Below, in pieces: positions 27,499 to 36,197 of a DNA stretch of 64,000 nt. The DNA is taken from NCBI GenBank assembly GCA_024213275.1, contig JANAVG010000009.1:124001-188000 (forward strand), written 5' to 3'. The translations under genes and the position numbers were made by a program. Every line of letters begins with the position of its first letter. Within the stretch, counting starts at the first letter, position 1. The notes under the pieces are model-generated. The model searched no databases and was not told where the DNA came from. It saw only the letters and a program-made list of their open reading frames with translations. This DNA comes from Rossellomorea sp. BNER. GTDB taxonomy: Bacteria > Bacillota > Bacilli > Bacillales > Bacillaceae_B.

Positions 27499-27555
27499 AT
27501 GCAAAATGAAAAATATCAACTCATAAAGTTACCTAAGGAGGCTTCATACGAATGA
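27499..27555 (+). CDS. Possible 18-codon leader peptide overlapping dcd
   Basis: AAGGAGAAT is followed directly by an ATG opening an 18-residue frame (MQNEKYQLIKLPKEASYE) whose TGA overlaps the dcd ATG (ATGA). The dcd ribosome site AAGGAGG lies inside the frame. The arrangement would couple dcd translation to the leader. It could also be chance, since the spacing from ribosome site to ATG is short. Confidence 0.35.
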   Translation: MQNEKYQLIKLPKEASYE

Positions 27556-28112
27556 TTTTATCTCGTGAAACCATCCAAAAGCAGATTAGAGATAAAAAGC
27601 TTATCTTAGAGCCTATCGTTTCTGCACAGTTTCAACCTGCTTCAGTGGACTTACGCCTTGGAGATCACTTTTTGCAATTGGATGAATATGCTTCTCCTTC
27701 CATTTCACTTGAAAAACCTGCGGTATATAAAGACATTTGCAAAGATAGAATTCTCATACCCCCAAATGCTTTCGTATTGGGCACAACGATGGAATATGTA
27801 CGGTTGCCAAACGACATAACAGCTTTTGTGGAAGGGAGAAGTTCGATTGGTAGATTAGGGCTATTCATTCAAAATGCGGGTTGGGTAGATCCTGGGTTTA
27901 AGGGGCATATCACCTTGGAGCTTTACAATGCTAATAGAGTTCCAATTGAACTTATTTCTGGCAGAAGGATTTGCCAGCTCGTCTTTGCTTCTTTAGACCA
28001 AGAAAGTACCCCGTATACCGGGAAGTACAATGGACAGGAAAAGTCGACAGGAAGCAAAATCTATCAGGATATCGATACACAAAGCAGGGAGAAATTTGGA
28101 ATTTTTGACTAA
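27552..28112 (+). CDS. dcd: dCTP deaminase
   Basis: Dcd converts dCTP to dUTP and ammonia, opening a route to dUMP and dTTP. The 186-residue protein has the dUTPase-like beta-barrel motifs QPASVDLRLGDHF and VEGRSSIGRLGL. The catalytic block NAGWVDPGFKGHITLELYN contains the essential glutamate, followed by GRRICQLVF. The fold uses no zinc. It could be the deaminase-only or the bifunctional DCD-DUT form; sequence alone does not settle this. It lies under the second Zur box and is followed by folE2, so it is probably induced in zinc starvation. AAGGAGG precedes its ATG. Confidence 0.92.
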   Translation: MILSRETIQKQIRDKKLILEPIVSAQFQPASVDLRLGDHFLQLDEYASPSISLEKPAVYKDICKDRILIPPNAFVLGTTMEYVRLPNDITAFVEGRSSIGRLGLFIQNAGWVDPGFKGHITLELYNANRVPIELISGRRICQLVFASLDQESTPYTGKYNGQEKSTGSKIYQDIDTQSREKFGIFD

Positions 28113-28292
28113 TAATGGAGCAAGAAGAGCATAAACAAGAGCACTCTATTCTGGGAATGATTTATACCGATAGTGATACACGTACAAAAGAAATGGCTTT
28201 TGATTATGAAACTATTAAACTCATTAGATTATATTGTATTACTTGAATACTCATAATTTTTAAAATGACAATTAAAAAATAAGGATGAAAAT

Positions 28293-29183
28293 ATGAACTT
28301 AAAACTACCTTCAAAACAAGATCGGCATCTATTGTTTGGATCGGTTCACCCAGGAGAGAAAACAAAGCCTGAAAAAAAAGAAGAGATGGTCGACCTTCAA
28401 AGTCAGAAAAAAGACTTTTTGTTTCATATCGACCAAGTTGGAATATGTAATCTGAAAGTTCCTGTAACCATTAAAAGCAGCCTCCATCCTACTAACCAGG
28501 GAACCATTGCTACCTTTACGTTATCTTCCAGTCTCCCTCGTAATCAGAAAGGGACTAATATGAGCCGGTTTGTCGAACTGATAGAAGAATATAGATTAAA
28601 AGGATTTACAATGGAACCAGCTCAACTGTGTCAGTTTGTCACAGACCTCTCAGATCGATTAGGACAGAATCATGTTCAATTAGAAGTTGAATTTCCTTGG
28701 TTCTTCGAAAAAAAGAGCCCTTCTTCAAGGCTTACGGGTCTAAATCACGCAATGGCCAAAATAACTGTTCATCAAGATGCTCAAAATGATTATAAAATAA
28801 CAGTTGAATTGTCCTGTATGATTACAACCCTTTGTCCATGTTCTAAGGAAATCTCAGAATACAGTGCACATAATCAACGAGGAAATTTAAGAATGTCAGT
28901 TGATACAACGTTGTTGAGAGACGATTGGAAGGAAGAATTACTATATGCGGCAGAATCTAATGCTAGTGCGTGTATATATCCATTGTTAAAAAGACCTGAT
29001 GAAAAAGTAGTCACAGAAAAAGCATATGAAAACCCGAGATTTGTAGAGGATATGGTTAGGCTTGTTGCAGCTGAACTTTACGAAAAGGATTGGGTAAAGA
29101 GGTTTACAGTCCAATGCAGAAACGAAGAGTCGATTCATCTTCATGATGCCGTGGCAACTCTTTCCTATAGTAAGGATCAATAA
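28293..29183 (+). CDS. folE2: GTP cyclohydrolase FolE2 (GCYH-IB)
   Basis: FolE2 makes 7,8-dihydroneopterin triphosphate from GTP for folate synthesis and works with metals other than zinc, unlike FolE. The 296-residue protein shows DRHLLFGSVHPGEKTKPEKK at the start and then VGICNLKVPVTI. The metal and catalytic segment is TTLCPCSKEISEYSAHNQRG, with its Cys and His ligands. It lies 180 bases after dcd, in the same direction. In B. subtilis its counterpart is in the Zur regulon; the upstream Zur box supports the same here. The gap to dcd holds a 43-codon frame without ribosome site that I do not call. Confidence 0.93.
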   Translation: MNLKLPSKQDRHLLFGSVHPGEKTKPEKKEEMVDLQSQKKDFLFHIDQVGICNLKVPVTIKSSLHPTNQGTIATFTLSSSLPRNQKGTNMSRFVELIEEYRLKGFTMEPAQLCQFVTDLSDRLGQNHVQLEVEFPWFFEKKSPSSRLTGLNHAMAKITVHQDAQNDYKITVELSCMITTLCPCSKEISEYSAHNQRGNLRMSVDTTLLRDDWKEELLYAAESNASACIYPLLKRPDEKVVTEKAYENPRFVEDMVRLVAAELYEKDWVKRFTVQCRNEESIHLHDAVATLSYSKDQ

Positions 29184-29185
29184 CA

Positions 29186-29226
29186 TAGATAAGGAGTCCA
29201 ATAGCGGGTAACGGGCTCCCTATCTA
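29186..29226 (+). terminator. Terminator after folE2
   Basis: TAGATAAGGAGTCC and GGGCTCCCTATCTA pair with minor mismatches three bases after the stop; a modest T-run follows. Confidence 0.6.
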
Positions 29227-29263
29227 GTTTTAATGAACGAAGGGCCATTAAATGGATTAAAAG

Positions 29264-30001
29264 TCAATTCTTTATGATGGATTCTATTTGATCATGTACC
29301 TTACGATTACATACTCCTCCGTGGTAACAAATAACAGAGTCAATATCGTAGGCTAGAAGTGTTTCTAAAGAAGAAATCGCCGTGTCCATATCCAGGGTGG
29401 TTTGCTCAACGGGCCCCCTTAAATTCCCATCCATACAAATCATGGCATCGCCGGCTATAAGAACTCTACTTTTCTTTAAATAAAGGCTAATATGCCCAGG
29501 GGTATGTCCAGGAGTAAACAGAACCTTTATCCCACCGAAATAAGGTAATTCTTGGACGTTCGATAAGAGAGCATCAATGTTGGCTTTGGGCGGATTTTCA
29601 CAAAGCTTAAGCATGATTCTGGATTGATCTTCTGGAAGGGACTCTAAAATCTTCTCCATCCTTTTAGGGTTGGTTTTAATAAGAGGAAGGTCCCCTTCAA
29701 TATAGGGTTTATCACACTCGTGAGCAAAAACCTTCACACGCCCTTCCGTTGCCTTTATAATATCTGGCACATTTCCAATATGATCAAGATCCTGATGTGT
29801 TAAAATAACGGCTTTTAATTGATCTAAGGAAATCCCTACTCTGTTCATGGCTGAGACTAGTGCCTCAAATTGCCCAGGCATCCCTGTATCTATCAAAATC
29901 GCTTCTTGATCGTCCCAGAGAAGCGTAGGATGTATGACGATTTTCCCTCCAAAAGCTTCAGCTTCTAATTCAAGCATCTCAACACCATTAGACACTCTCA
30001 T
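29264..30001 (-). CDS. MBL-fold metallohydrolase, glyoxalase II-like
   Basis: The 245-residue protein has THQDLDHIGN (the HxHxDH site with Gln in place of the second His), FTPGHTPGHISLYL, and a late CYHGG. The THQDLDHIG variant is common in a Bacillus subgroup whose substrates are unknown. ATG follows GGGGGG. It converges on folE2. No zinc-related signal is seen upstream, so I treat it as separate from the Zur island. Confidence 0.85.
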   Translation of the reverse strand: MRVSNGVEMLELEAEAFGGKIVIHPTLLWDDQEAILIDTGMPGQFEALVSAMNRVGISLDQLKAVILTHQDLDHIGNVPDIIKATEGRVKVFAHECDKPYIEGDLPLIKTNPKRMEKILESLPEDQSRIMLKLCENPPKANIDALLSNVQELPYFGGIKVLFTPGHTPGHISLYLKKSRVLIAGDAMICMDGNLRGPVEQTTLDMDTAISSLETLLAYDIDSVICYHGGVCNRKVHDQIESIIKN

Positions 30002-30292
30002 TATATCCCCCCAATTTATTAATGGTTTACTGTATAAATTAATTTACCAATTAATAAAATCTGAGTCAACACTAAAATATTTTATTATAACACATAAAAA
30101 TATTTTTGTCAATAGTATTTAAAAAAACGGGAAATGGGGATCCTAAAGCTTTTTCTGCATGTCATTTTCACAAATCTCCTGGCATAGGTCAGCATTATCT
30201 TATGTGCTCATCGATTCAAAGAGATTATAAAGTACAAAAGAGAATAACCCTCTCTTCCTTTCAATCAGGAATATGTTAGGAAATATAAAAAA
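30002..30292. other. Intergenic stretch, no gene seen
   Basis: This is AT-rich DNA between the MBL hydrolase promoter and the MFS gene terminator. It contains long A/T runs near 30075-30120 and no coding signal. Confidence 0.4.
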
Positions 30293-30315
30293 GAGAAGTG
30301 CTACTAACACTTCTC
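30293..30315 (-). terminator. Terminator of the MFS transporter transcript
   Basis: GAGAAGTG and CACTTCTC form a perfect eight-base stem with a seven-base loop, followed on the minus strand by TTTTTTAT. Confidence 0.8.
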
Positions 30316-30468
30316 CCTGCAACCTCTATCGTAAAGGTGGTGGTTGTCTGAAACTATCCTTGGGAACCACCCTTTTGTTTGTGACGGCGCGGTGTGGTTT
30401 TCTTGTTTTCTAAACGTTCTTCCGAAAGAATAAGCACCCACTTCACGTACCATCCCCTTCAGAAGAGG
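30316..30468 (-). other. 3' untranslated stretch of the MFS transcript with hairpin
   Basis: GGTGGTT and AACCACC (about 30335-30373) can pair around a 19-base loop. A 49-codon minus-strand frame crosses it and ends in the terminator stem; I doubt it is a gene. The block shares GGTGGTTCC with one near 11935. Confidence 0.35.
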
Positions 30469-31764
30469 TCAATATTTATTTTGCAATGCCTTCATTTTTT
30501 TATCTCCACGAAGCCATACCACGACAGGAATAAGGAATAAGGATAAAATTCCCCCAGTTAAGGATAATGTTGCATAGCTAGAATTCGCTACAATCATTCC
30601 CGACATCGCTCCACCAGAAGCACCTGCCAATGCAATAAGAACATCCACTGAACCTTGAGTTTTAGCACGTGTTGAGGATTCTGTTGAATCAACAATTTGG
30701 GCCGTTCCACTTATCAAACCAAAATTCCAGCCTAATCCAAGTAAAGAAAGTGCAATGACGAGGAGAATCATAGAATCAGTTGGAGCAATCGCTGCTATAA
30801 CACCCGCAAGGAGCAATGTAGCTCCAGAAGCAACGGTCATTGCGGTTCGACCAACTTTATCAACAAGAATTCCTGTCACGAGTGAAGGAAGATACATGGA
30901 CCCGATATGAAAACCAATTACGAGACCGACTTCACTAAGATCATGCCCATGATGCCCCATATGCACGGGGGTCATGGTCATAATGGCCACCATCACAATT
31001 TGAGTAACGACCATAACGGTGGCACCAACCGCAACGCCCCTTTTATTTCCTATCGAATCATCCGTTGCCGTATACCCTTTTTTCCGTTGCTCTTTTTTAT
31101 ATGAGTCTATCGTTTTTGCTATTAGCAGCGGGTCTGGACGAAGGAATACGAAAAGGACAAGACCAGCTAAGATAAAGGCTGCTGCTGATAAAATAAAAGG
31201 ACCTGCAAGTGCTGGAACACCAATGGAAAGAGCAAAATTGCCCATTACTCCCACTAAGTTGGGACCCGCAACAGCACCAAAAGTCGTCGAAACCATCGTA
31301 ATACTAATAGCAGTCGCACGCTGTTTTTTATTCGCTAAGTCCGTACCTGCATAACGAACTTGTAAATTTGTCGCTGTACCGGCACCATAAATAAATAAGG
31401 AAGCAAATAAGAGGAAAATACTATTTGTTAATGCGGCAAACACCACACCAATGGCCCCTAGTCCTCCTGTTACAAAACCTGTCGTGAGACCTATGCGACG
31501 ACCAAAACGTTGAGAAAGTCTCCCTACTATTAAAGCAGTTCCGGCAGAGCCTAAAGTAAATAAAGCAGCTGGCAATCCTGCAAATGCATCTGTTCCAAGC
31601 ATTTGTTGTGCTAGAAGTGCACCCACAGTTACGCCAGCAGCTAAACCTGCCCCACCAAAAATTTGTGAAATACACACAATCCATAATGTGCGTTTGTATA
31701 ACATTTTTTGTTTCTCTGAGGAATCTACATAACCCTGGGCCAAATCATACGCATTACTAGACAA
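30469..31764 (-). CDS. MFS transporter, 12 membrane helices
   Basis: The 431-residue permease has twelve hydrophobic segments split by a cytosolic loop after helix six (KTIDSYKKEQRKKGYTATDD). The MFS motif-A region reads GRLSQRFGRRIG between helices two and three, with GILVDKVGRT in the second half. A histidine-rich periplasmic loop reads TPVHMGHHGHDLS. Such proteins are usually drug or small-molecule exporters; the substrate is unknown. It starts with TTG behind AGGTG. It lies alone. Confidence 0.85.
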   Translation of the reverse strand: MSSNAYDLAQGYVDSSEKQKMLYKRTLWIVCISQIFGGAGLAAGVTVGALLAQQMLGTDAFAGLPAALFTLGSAGTALIVGRLSQRFGRRIGLTTGFVTGGLGAIGVVFAALTNSIFLLFASLFIYGAGTATNLQVRYAGTDLANKKQRATAISITMVSTTFGAVAGPNLVGVMGNFALSIGVPALAGPFILSAAAFILAGLVLFVFLRPDPLLIAKTIDSYKKEQRKKGYTATDDSIGNKRGVAVGATVMVVTQIVMVAIMTMTPVHMGHHGHDLSEVGLVIGFHIGSMYLPSLVTGILVDKVGRTAMTVASGATLLLAGVIAAIAPTDSMILLVIALSLLGLGWNFGLISGTAQIVDSTESSTRAKTQGSVDVLIALAGASGGAMSGMIVANSSYATLSLTGGILSLFLIPVVVWLRGDKKMKALQNKY

Positions 31765-31947
31765 TTGCCAACACCTACTTCATAAAAATTCGTCTTTAGT
31801 TCAAAAGGAAACCATCTTATCAGTCCATTCTACACAATCATTGTGAGAAATGGATATGAAAATGTTCGTTAAATGATTGATTTTAACTATACTATTAGTT
31901 TCGTTGACCCATGAATGGCTTTCAATCACGAACAGCTACTACCAACA
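31765..31947. other. Promoter region of the MFS gene and 3' edge of the iadA remnant
   Basis: There is no gene here. The last part may be unrecognisable tail of the isoaspartyl dipeptidase remnant. Confidence 0.4.
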
Positions 31948-32217
31948 TTATACAATAAGGAAGCTATCAAAATACTGATTCTTCCATCGGCATCTGGATG
32001 GAAACCCGCCATCTCCCCCACCGCCTGTAATATGAACATGACGATCAATGATCCCGGGTATACATATTGTATTGGTCCCTTCAATGATTTGGACGTCCAA
32101 CACCCGTTATATTCATCTCATCCACTATCTTAACAATACGATCGTTTGCTATTAATATATCTTTTTTCCCTTCATAGACCGGTGTGTAAAGCTCCGTGTT
32201 TTTATCAGTTTTAACAT
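31948..32217 (-). pseudogene. iadA: Remnant of isoaspartyl dipeptidase (N-terminal part)
   Basis: An ATG after ACGTG opens MLKLIK and, after a lost base, NTELYTPVYEGKKDILIAND followed by RIVKIVDEMNITGV. An extra base then shifts to VQIIEGTNTICIPGIIDRH and VHITGGGGDGGFPSR. These match the first 80 or so residues of IadA-type amidohydrolases, including the HVH metal site and the GGGG(D/E)GG loop. At least two frameshifts are present and the remaining 300 residues are absent. The enzyme would have split beta-aspartyl dipeptides. Confidence 0.8.
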
Positions 32218-32620
32218 CACGTTTCCCCCAGTAAATATTCTTTAGAATTGTCTTTAAAGACATTATTCATAGGACATTCAATCAGTCTAATAAACTTAGA
32301 TAAGAAATTTAGTTTTCAAAAAAACAAATACTTACCATGCGTGAGTATTTATCTTCCCGATCCAGCGCCAGTAAAAAGATCCCGATTTTGATGCGTTCTT
32401 TGTAAACTCTATATGCATTTATTTAATGATGAATATATCTATTATCAATAGTATCAAACCCCCTCAGACTAAAGGGCGGTTTAAGTTTTATTTTCTGCAA
32501 AACATGAGTTCTATAAGGGATTTTTGGACACAACAGGAAAGGAAAATGAATTAGATAGGGAAATTAAACATTCTCATGAAATAGAATAGGTAAATAAATA
32601 TGGTAGGGGGCTTGGCATAA
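32218..32620. other. Intergenic stretch with orphan hairpin
   Basis: A terminator-like hairpin at 32325-32350 (AAATACTTAC / GTGAGTATTT) with a T-run on the minus strand suggests that a minus-strand gene once ended just upstream. No such gene is recognisable now. Otherwise nothing is seen. Confidence 0.4.
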
Positions 32621-33058
32621 ATGAAAAACTTTCATCTAGATCCTGGTTATGTAACCGTACCAGAAGCAAACAAGATCGTTTTACGATTGTTAAGAATCAC
32701 CAATCAAAGTAATAAGTCCTATTATAATAAGATTCTTAATGGTGCCAAACAAGGGCGTTTTGGAGGAAAAAAACACGGAAAACGAATGTATCAAGTTCGC
32801 AGGGAAGATATCATTCAGTATGCGGAAAAATGCTTACAAAGTGAACAGCTTCAATTGTTCGATATCGAATTGGTCCCAAATTTACATGAATTTGAAGCAA
32901 AACAGAAATTACAGCCCATTGATAGCAGTACTGCCAAAAACATTCATTACTATTTAAAGTATTTAAAATTTCATGAAATCATTTCAGAAGAAACCTTTTT
33001 AAACGGGGAAAGAAACTTAGTCATGCGGGTTAAAATGAAGGGTATAAGCTTAAAATGA
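32621..33058 (+). CDS. Putative helix-turn-helix DNA-binding protein of unknown family
   Basis: The 145-residue basic protein starts with DPGYVTVPEANKIVLRLL, then NKSYYNKILNGAKQGRFGGKK and MYQVRREDIIQYAEK. This layout resembles excisionase or MerR-like helix-turn-helix domains that read out a target with a conserved YxV(R/K)xEDI strand. The C-terminal half, which has no motif I know, could mediate dimerisation. ATG follows TAGGGGGC. It has no clear partner gene. Function is unknown. Confidence 0.65.
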   Translation: MKNFHLDPGYVTVPEANKIVLRLLRITNQSNKSYYNKILNGAKQGRFGGKKHGKRMYQVRREDIIQYAEKCLQSEQLQLFDIELVPNLHEFEAKQKLQPIDSSTAKNIHYYLKYLKFHEIISEETFLNGERNLVMRVKMKGISLK

Positions 33059-33220
33059 TACCTATTTTTTTGTGCAAAGGATAAATAATTTATATGTTAA
33101 TCTATTAGTTTCAATTATTTATCTTATTAATCAATTCTCTTCGACCTTAATTTTTTCGCCATTAACCTTACTTATAGAAAACTGGGGAACCAACTTTACA
33201 TCCACCTTAGTTTTTGGGGA

Positions 33221-33595
33221 TCATTGTTTCTTCCATTGCTCATTTTCAAAGTGGTTTCTCCTTACCATCATTAAGAATGAGATAAGGTAACAAAGTAATG
33301 GATAATAGACTAATGGTTGCGTATCAGGAAAAATAAAAGGTTTTACGCCGATGTATTTTGTAACAGGTAAACTGATAAGAAAGGCCAAAAACATCAAGTA
33401 GGATTTTTTATAAATGGAAGCGACCAATGCTAGACAGCCAGGAATAAAGAGAAAGACTATATAGTATAACCTTAAGATCTTTATCCAATCTGGCTTCTCT
33501 TCTCCAAGAGCAGGTATGTAATCCTTCCAAATATATAACCCCATTAAAGACCCGAACATCCCCAATATGCTAGGGAAACCCATTTCTATTTTCAT
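33221..33595 (-). CDS. Small membrane protein of unknown function
   Basis: The 124-residue protein has about four hydrophobic helices, at roughly residues 8-24, 43-63, 65-80 and 95-110. It ends in a charged tail (RRNHFENEQWKKQ). I do not recognise a family. Its ribosome site is weak (TGGTGAA). Confidence 0.5.
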   Translation of the reverse strand: MKIEMGFPSILGMFGSLMGLYIWKDYIPALGEEKPDWIKILRLYYIVFLFIPGCLALVASIYKKSYLMFLAFLISLPVTKYIGVKPFIFPDTQPLVYYPLLCYLISFLMMVRRNHFENEQWKKQ

Positions 33596-33795
33596 AAATA
33601 AAATTCACCAGGACGACCCCCTCATATCAAAATATTCACTGATATAAGGATTTAGAAATAATTTAAAGTAACTTCTTTATTAATTCGAAGCAGAAGGGCA
33701 AGAAGGGGCAGGTTTGGTTGGAATAATTTTCAAAGGGTCAATTTTGAAAGAACTGTTCCCTTGCGTTAAAACGCAGAGGGCAGTCATTTACATAA

Positions 33796-33927
33796 TTAAT
33801 TCCATTTTTTCAGCAATGGATCGAGTCTTTCTTTTCGTTTTCTTTTGTGTTCGGCTATTATTTCAGATTGAGATCGACTTTTTAATATTTTTGATTTCGC
33901 ACCTATACTTACTACTTTCTTACTCAT
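33796..33927 (-). CDS. Small basic hypothetical protein (43 residues)
   Basis: An ATG six bases after AAGGGTGGG opens a 43-codon frame. The product is strongly basic and helical (KVVSIGAKSKILKSRSQSEI, then AEHKRKRKERLDPLLKKWN). The composition looks coding rather than random, and an Asn-TAA stop ends it cleanly. I know no family. It could be a small nucleic-acid-binding protein. The rest of the 33596-34059 gap shows nothing else of note. Confidence 0.5.
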   Translation of the reverse strand: MSKKVVSIGAKSKILKSRSQSEIIAEHKRKRKERLDPLLKKWN

Positions 33928-34059
33928 TGCTAACCCACCCTTCATTCTATTCATCAGCTAGAATGGACAACTATAAAACTTGGTAGTAAGTTTAAAGATA
34001 ACAAAGCTGAGCGGCAATATATAGAGAACGTTATAACATTAAGTGAAAGGGTGACTCTG

Positions 34060-34602
34060 ATGAGGAAAAACAGAAAAATCATCATACTTTTAGTAGTTCT
34101 TTTCTTCATTTGCTTAACAGTCAAACTTCTTTTTACGGATAAGCAAAAAATATCGAACGAGTTTGCTGAACAATTATACAATTATCCCCTTCCACCTCAA
34201 ACCGAAATGATTGATAAAGGGAAAACGAATGGGAAGTTTGGGGGTGCTTTTGGGAACGGTGGTTATTGGAATGCTTTTTCTTATATGACTCTGTCGACTA
34301 AATTAAATCAAGAAGAATTATTGAAATACTATAAAAGTGCAGATTTATTTATATCTGCCGAAAAAGACAAGAAAAATAACATACCCATTCAAATTTACTT
34401 TGAAGGGCACTTTGAAAAAGAAGGCTCTAACCATGAATACTATTACACCCTTGAGTATGGAGCTCAAGGATTCGTAGACAGATATATTGATGATAATGGT
34501 CATATTAAGGAGAAATATAAAATTAAGCAGCAGCCAGGTGAAAGAATAGAATATAGTATACAAATACATAGTCAGTTTGATTATTTTCCTAAGTTAGATT
34601 AA
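34060..34602 (+). CDS. Membrane-anchored or secreted hypothetical protein
   Basis: The 180-residue protein has an N-terminal hydrophobic helix (residues about 7-25, IIILLVVLFFICLTVKLLF) after a basic start, without a clear cleavage site or lipobox. It is therefore probably anchored facing outward. The rest is rich in Tyr, Lys and Asn, with a Gly-rich GKFGGAFGNGGYWNAF segment. I know no domain. ATG eight bases after GAAAGGG is preferred over a GTG three codons earlier. The region from its stop to the argH terminator (34603-34784) is empty. Confidence 0.6.
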   Translation: MRKNRKIIILLVVLFFICLTVKLLFTDKQKISNEFAEQLYNYPLPPQTEMIDKGKTNGKFGGAFGNGGYWNAFSYMTLSTKLNQEELLKYYKSADLFISAEKDKKNNIPIQIYFEGHFEKEGSNHEYYYTLEYGAQGFVDRYIDDNGHIKEKYKIKQQPGERIEYSIQIHSQFDYFPKLD

Positions 34603-34784
34603 GAATTTGCCATAGCCTAACCTTTATTGGTGGAGTGAGGATCAGGTGTGTTAGATAGTTTTATGACTAATATCACCATTTTCTCAGGATATGGATTGGA
34701 TTAAAAGCATATTATTATACCCTTATTCAAAAACCTAAATTCGATCTAATTTCCCCAAAGTATATGTAGAAGAAAACTAAAAGA

Positions 34785-34815
34785 AAAGACCCATCAATGG
34801 CAGTTGATGAGTCTT
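34785..34815 (-). terminator. Terminator of the nhaC-argH operon
   Basis: AAGACTCATCAA and TTGATGGGTCTT (minus strand) pair with one G-T, followed by TTTCTTTT. Confidence 0.75.
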
Positions 34816-34845
34816 TCATTAGAAATGATTACTAGTGGCAAAAAG

Positions 34846-36165
34846 TTATGTTAATAACAATTTCTTAATACCTCTATTCAAGCTATTTTGGTAATCAATA
34901 TACCCATAAATATCTTCATCAATAATCGCACTAAAAGACGTTAGTTCTTCTAACGATAAATCCTCTATACCTTTCTCATTATCCTCGCAATAAATGACGA
35001 TTGCGCCTACTACACTGTGTGCGTCTCTAAAAGGTACGCCTTTTTTCACAAGATAGTCGGCTAAGTCTGTCGCATTTAAAAATCCTTTTTTTACTGCCTT
35101 TTCCATGTTTACTTTGTTCACTTTTAAGGTGGAGATGATCTCGGACATGATTTCAAGGCAAGACAGTGTGGTATCTACTGAATCAAAAAACGGTTCTTTA
35201 TCTTCTTGCATATCTTTGTTATAAGCCAAAGGCAAACCTTTCATGATCGTTAATAACGAAAATAATGAACCGTATACGCGACCGGTTTTTCCTCTTATTA
35301 ATTCTGCAGAATCCGGATTTCTCTTTTGCGGCATGATACTGCTTCCGGTAGCATAAGCATCATCGATCTCCACAAAGTTAAACTCTTGACTGCTCCAGAG
35401 AATAAGCTCTTCACTCAGCCTGCTGAGATGCATCATGATGATGGAAAAGCACGACATCATTTCTAATAAATAATCACGATCGCTGACCCCGTCTAAGAAA
35501 TTATTCACTGGTTTTTCAAAACCCAATGCTTTAGCCGTAATATCTCGATTAATCGTATGGGTTGTACCTGCTAAAGCTCCGCAGCCAAGTGGACTTTCAT
35601 CCAAAATAGACACGGCATTCTTCATTCGTCTTTTATCCCGATCAACCATTTCATAATAGGCCATCAAATGATGCTTGAACGTGACAACTTGTGCTCTTTG
35701 TAAATGGGTATACCCCGGCATCATAACCGGATTCTCATCCGCTTTCATTTTTAAACTGTTCTGAAGGATTTCAATGGCTTCAACCACTTCAGCAGATTTT
35801 TTCTTCGCATATAAACGCATGTCCACAGCAACTTGATCATTTCTGCTTCTTGCCGTATGAAGTTTCTTTCCTGTTTCGCCGATTCTCTTAATCAAATTAG
35901 ACTCTACAAAACTATGAATATCTTCATAATCTCCATCTATTAACAGATCTTCATTTTCAATATCGGATAAAATGGATTTTAGTCCTTCGGTTATTTTATT
36001 TCCTTCTGTTTCAGTAAGAATTTCGCTCTCAACCAGCATTTTTATATGCGAAAGACTGCCGGTAATGTCTTCATAGACTAATCTTTTATCAATAGCAAGA
36101 GAGCTGTTAAAGCTCTCCATTAATTTATTTTCTCCCTTTCGAAAACGCCCGCCCCAAAGTTTCAC
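34846..36165 (-). CDS. argH: Argininosuccinate lyase-family protein
   Basis: ArgH splits argininosuccinate into arginine and fumarate. The 439-residue protein has the superfamily boxes HTARSRNDQVAVDMRLY, PGYTHLQRAQ, the catalytic GSSIMPQKRNPDSAELIRGK (about residues 274-293) and DATDLADYL-like NATDLADYLV near the end. It starts with GTG behind GAGGAGG. The normal partner argG is absent; instead it follows an NhaC-type antiporter by 32 bases. This setting leaves open a catabolic role on another N-succinyl-type substrate, as in EDDS lyase. Length is slightly below the usual 460. Confidence 0.85.
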   Translation of the reverse strand: MKLWGGRFRKGENKLMESFNSSLAIDKRLVYEDITGSLSHIKMLVESEILTETEGNKITEGLKSILSDIENEDLLIDGDYEDIHSFVESNLIKRIGETGKKLHTARSRNDQVAVDMRLYAKKKSAEVVEAIEILQNSLKMKADENPVMMPGYTHLQRAQVVTFKHHLMAYYEMVDRDKRRMKNAVSILDESPLGCGALAGTTHTINRDITAKALGFEKPVNNFLDGVSDRDYLLEMMSCFSIIMMHLSRLSEELILWSSQEFNFVEIDDAYATGSSIMPQKRNPDSAELIRGKTGRVYGSLFSLLTIMKGLPLAYNKDMQEDKEPFFDSVDTTLSCLEIMSEIISTLKVNKVNMEKAVKKGFLNATDLADYLVKKGVPFRDAHSVVGAIVIYCEDNEKGIEDLSLEELTSFSAIIDEDIYGYIDYQNSLNRGIKKLLLT

Positions 36166-36197
36166 AACTATCTTCCTCCTCTAGAAACATATATGCT

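Noticed and set aside
28115..28246. 43-codon frame between dcd and folE2
   Set aside because: It has no ribosome site and no recognisable motif, and the start codon follows directly on the dcd stop.
30316..30453. 49-codon minus-strand frame after the MFS gene
   Set aside because: It runs into the terminator stem and crosses a hairpin; the composition is not convincing.
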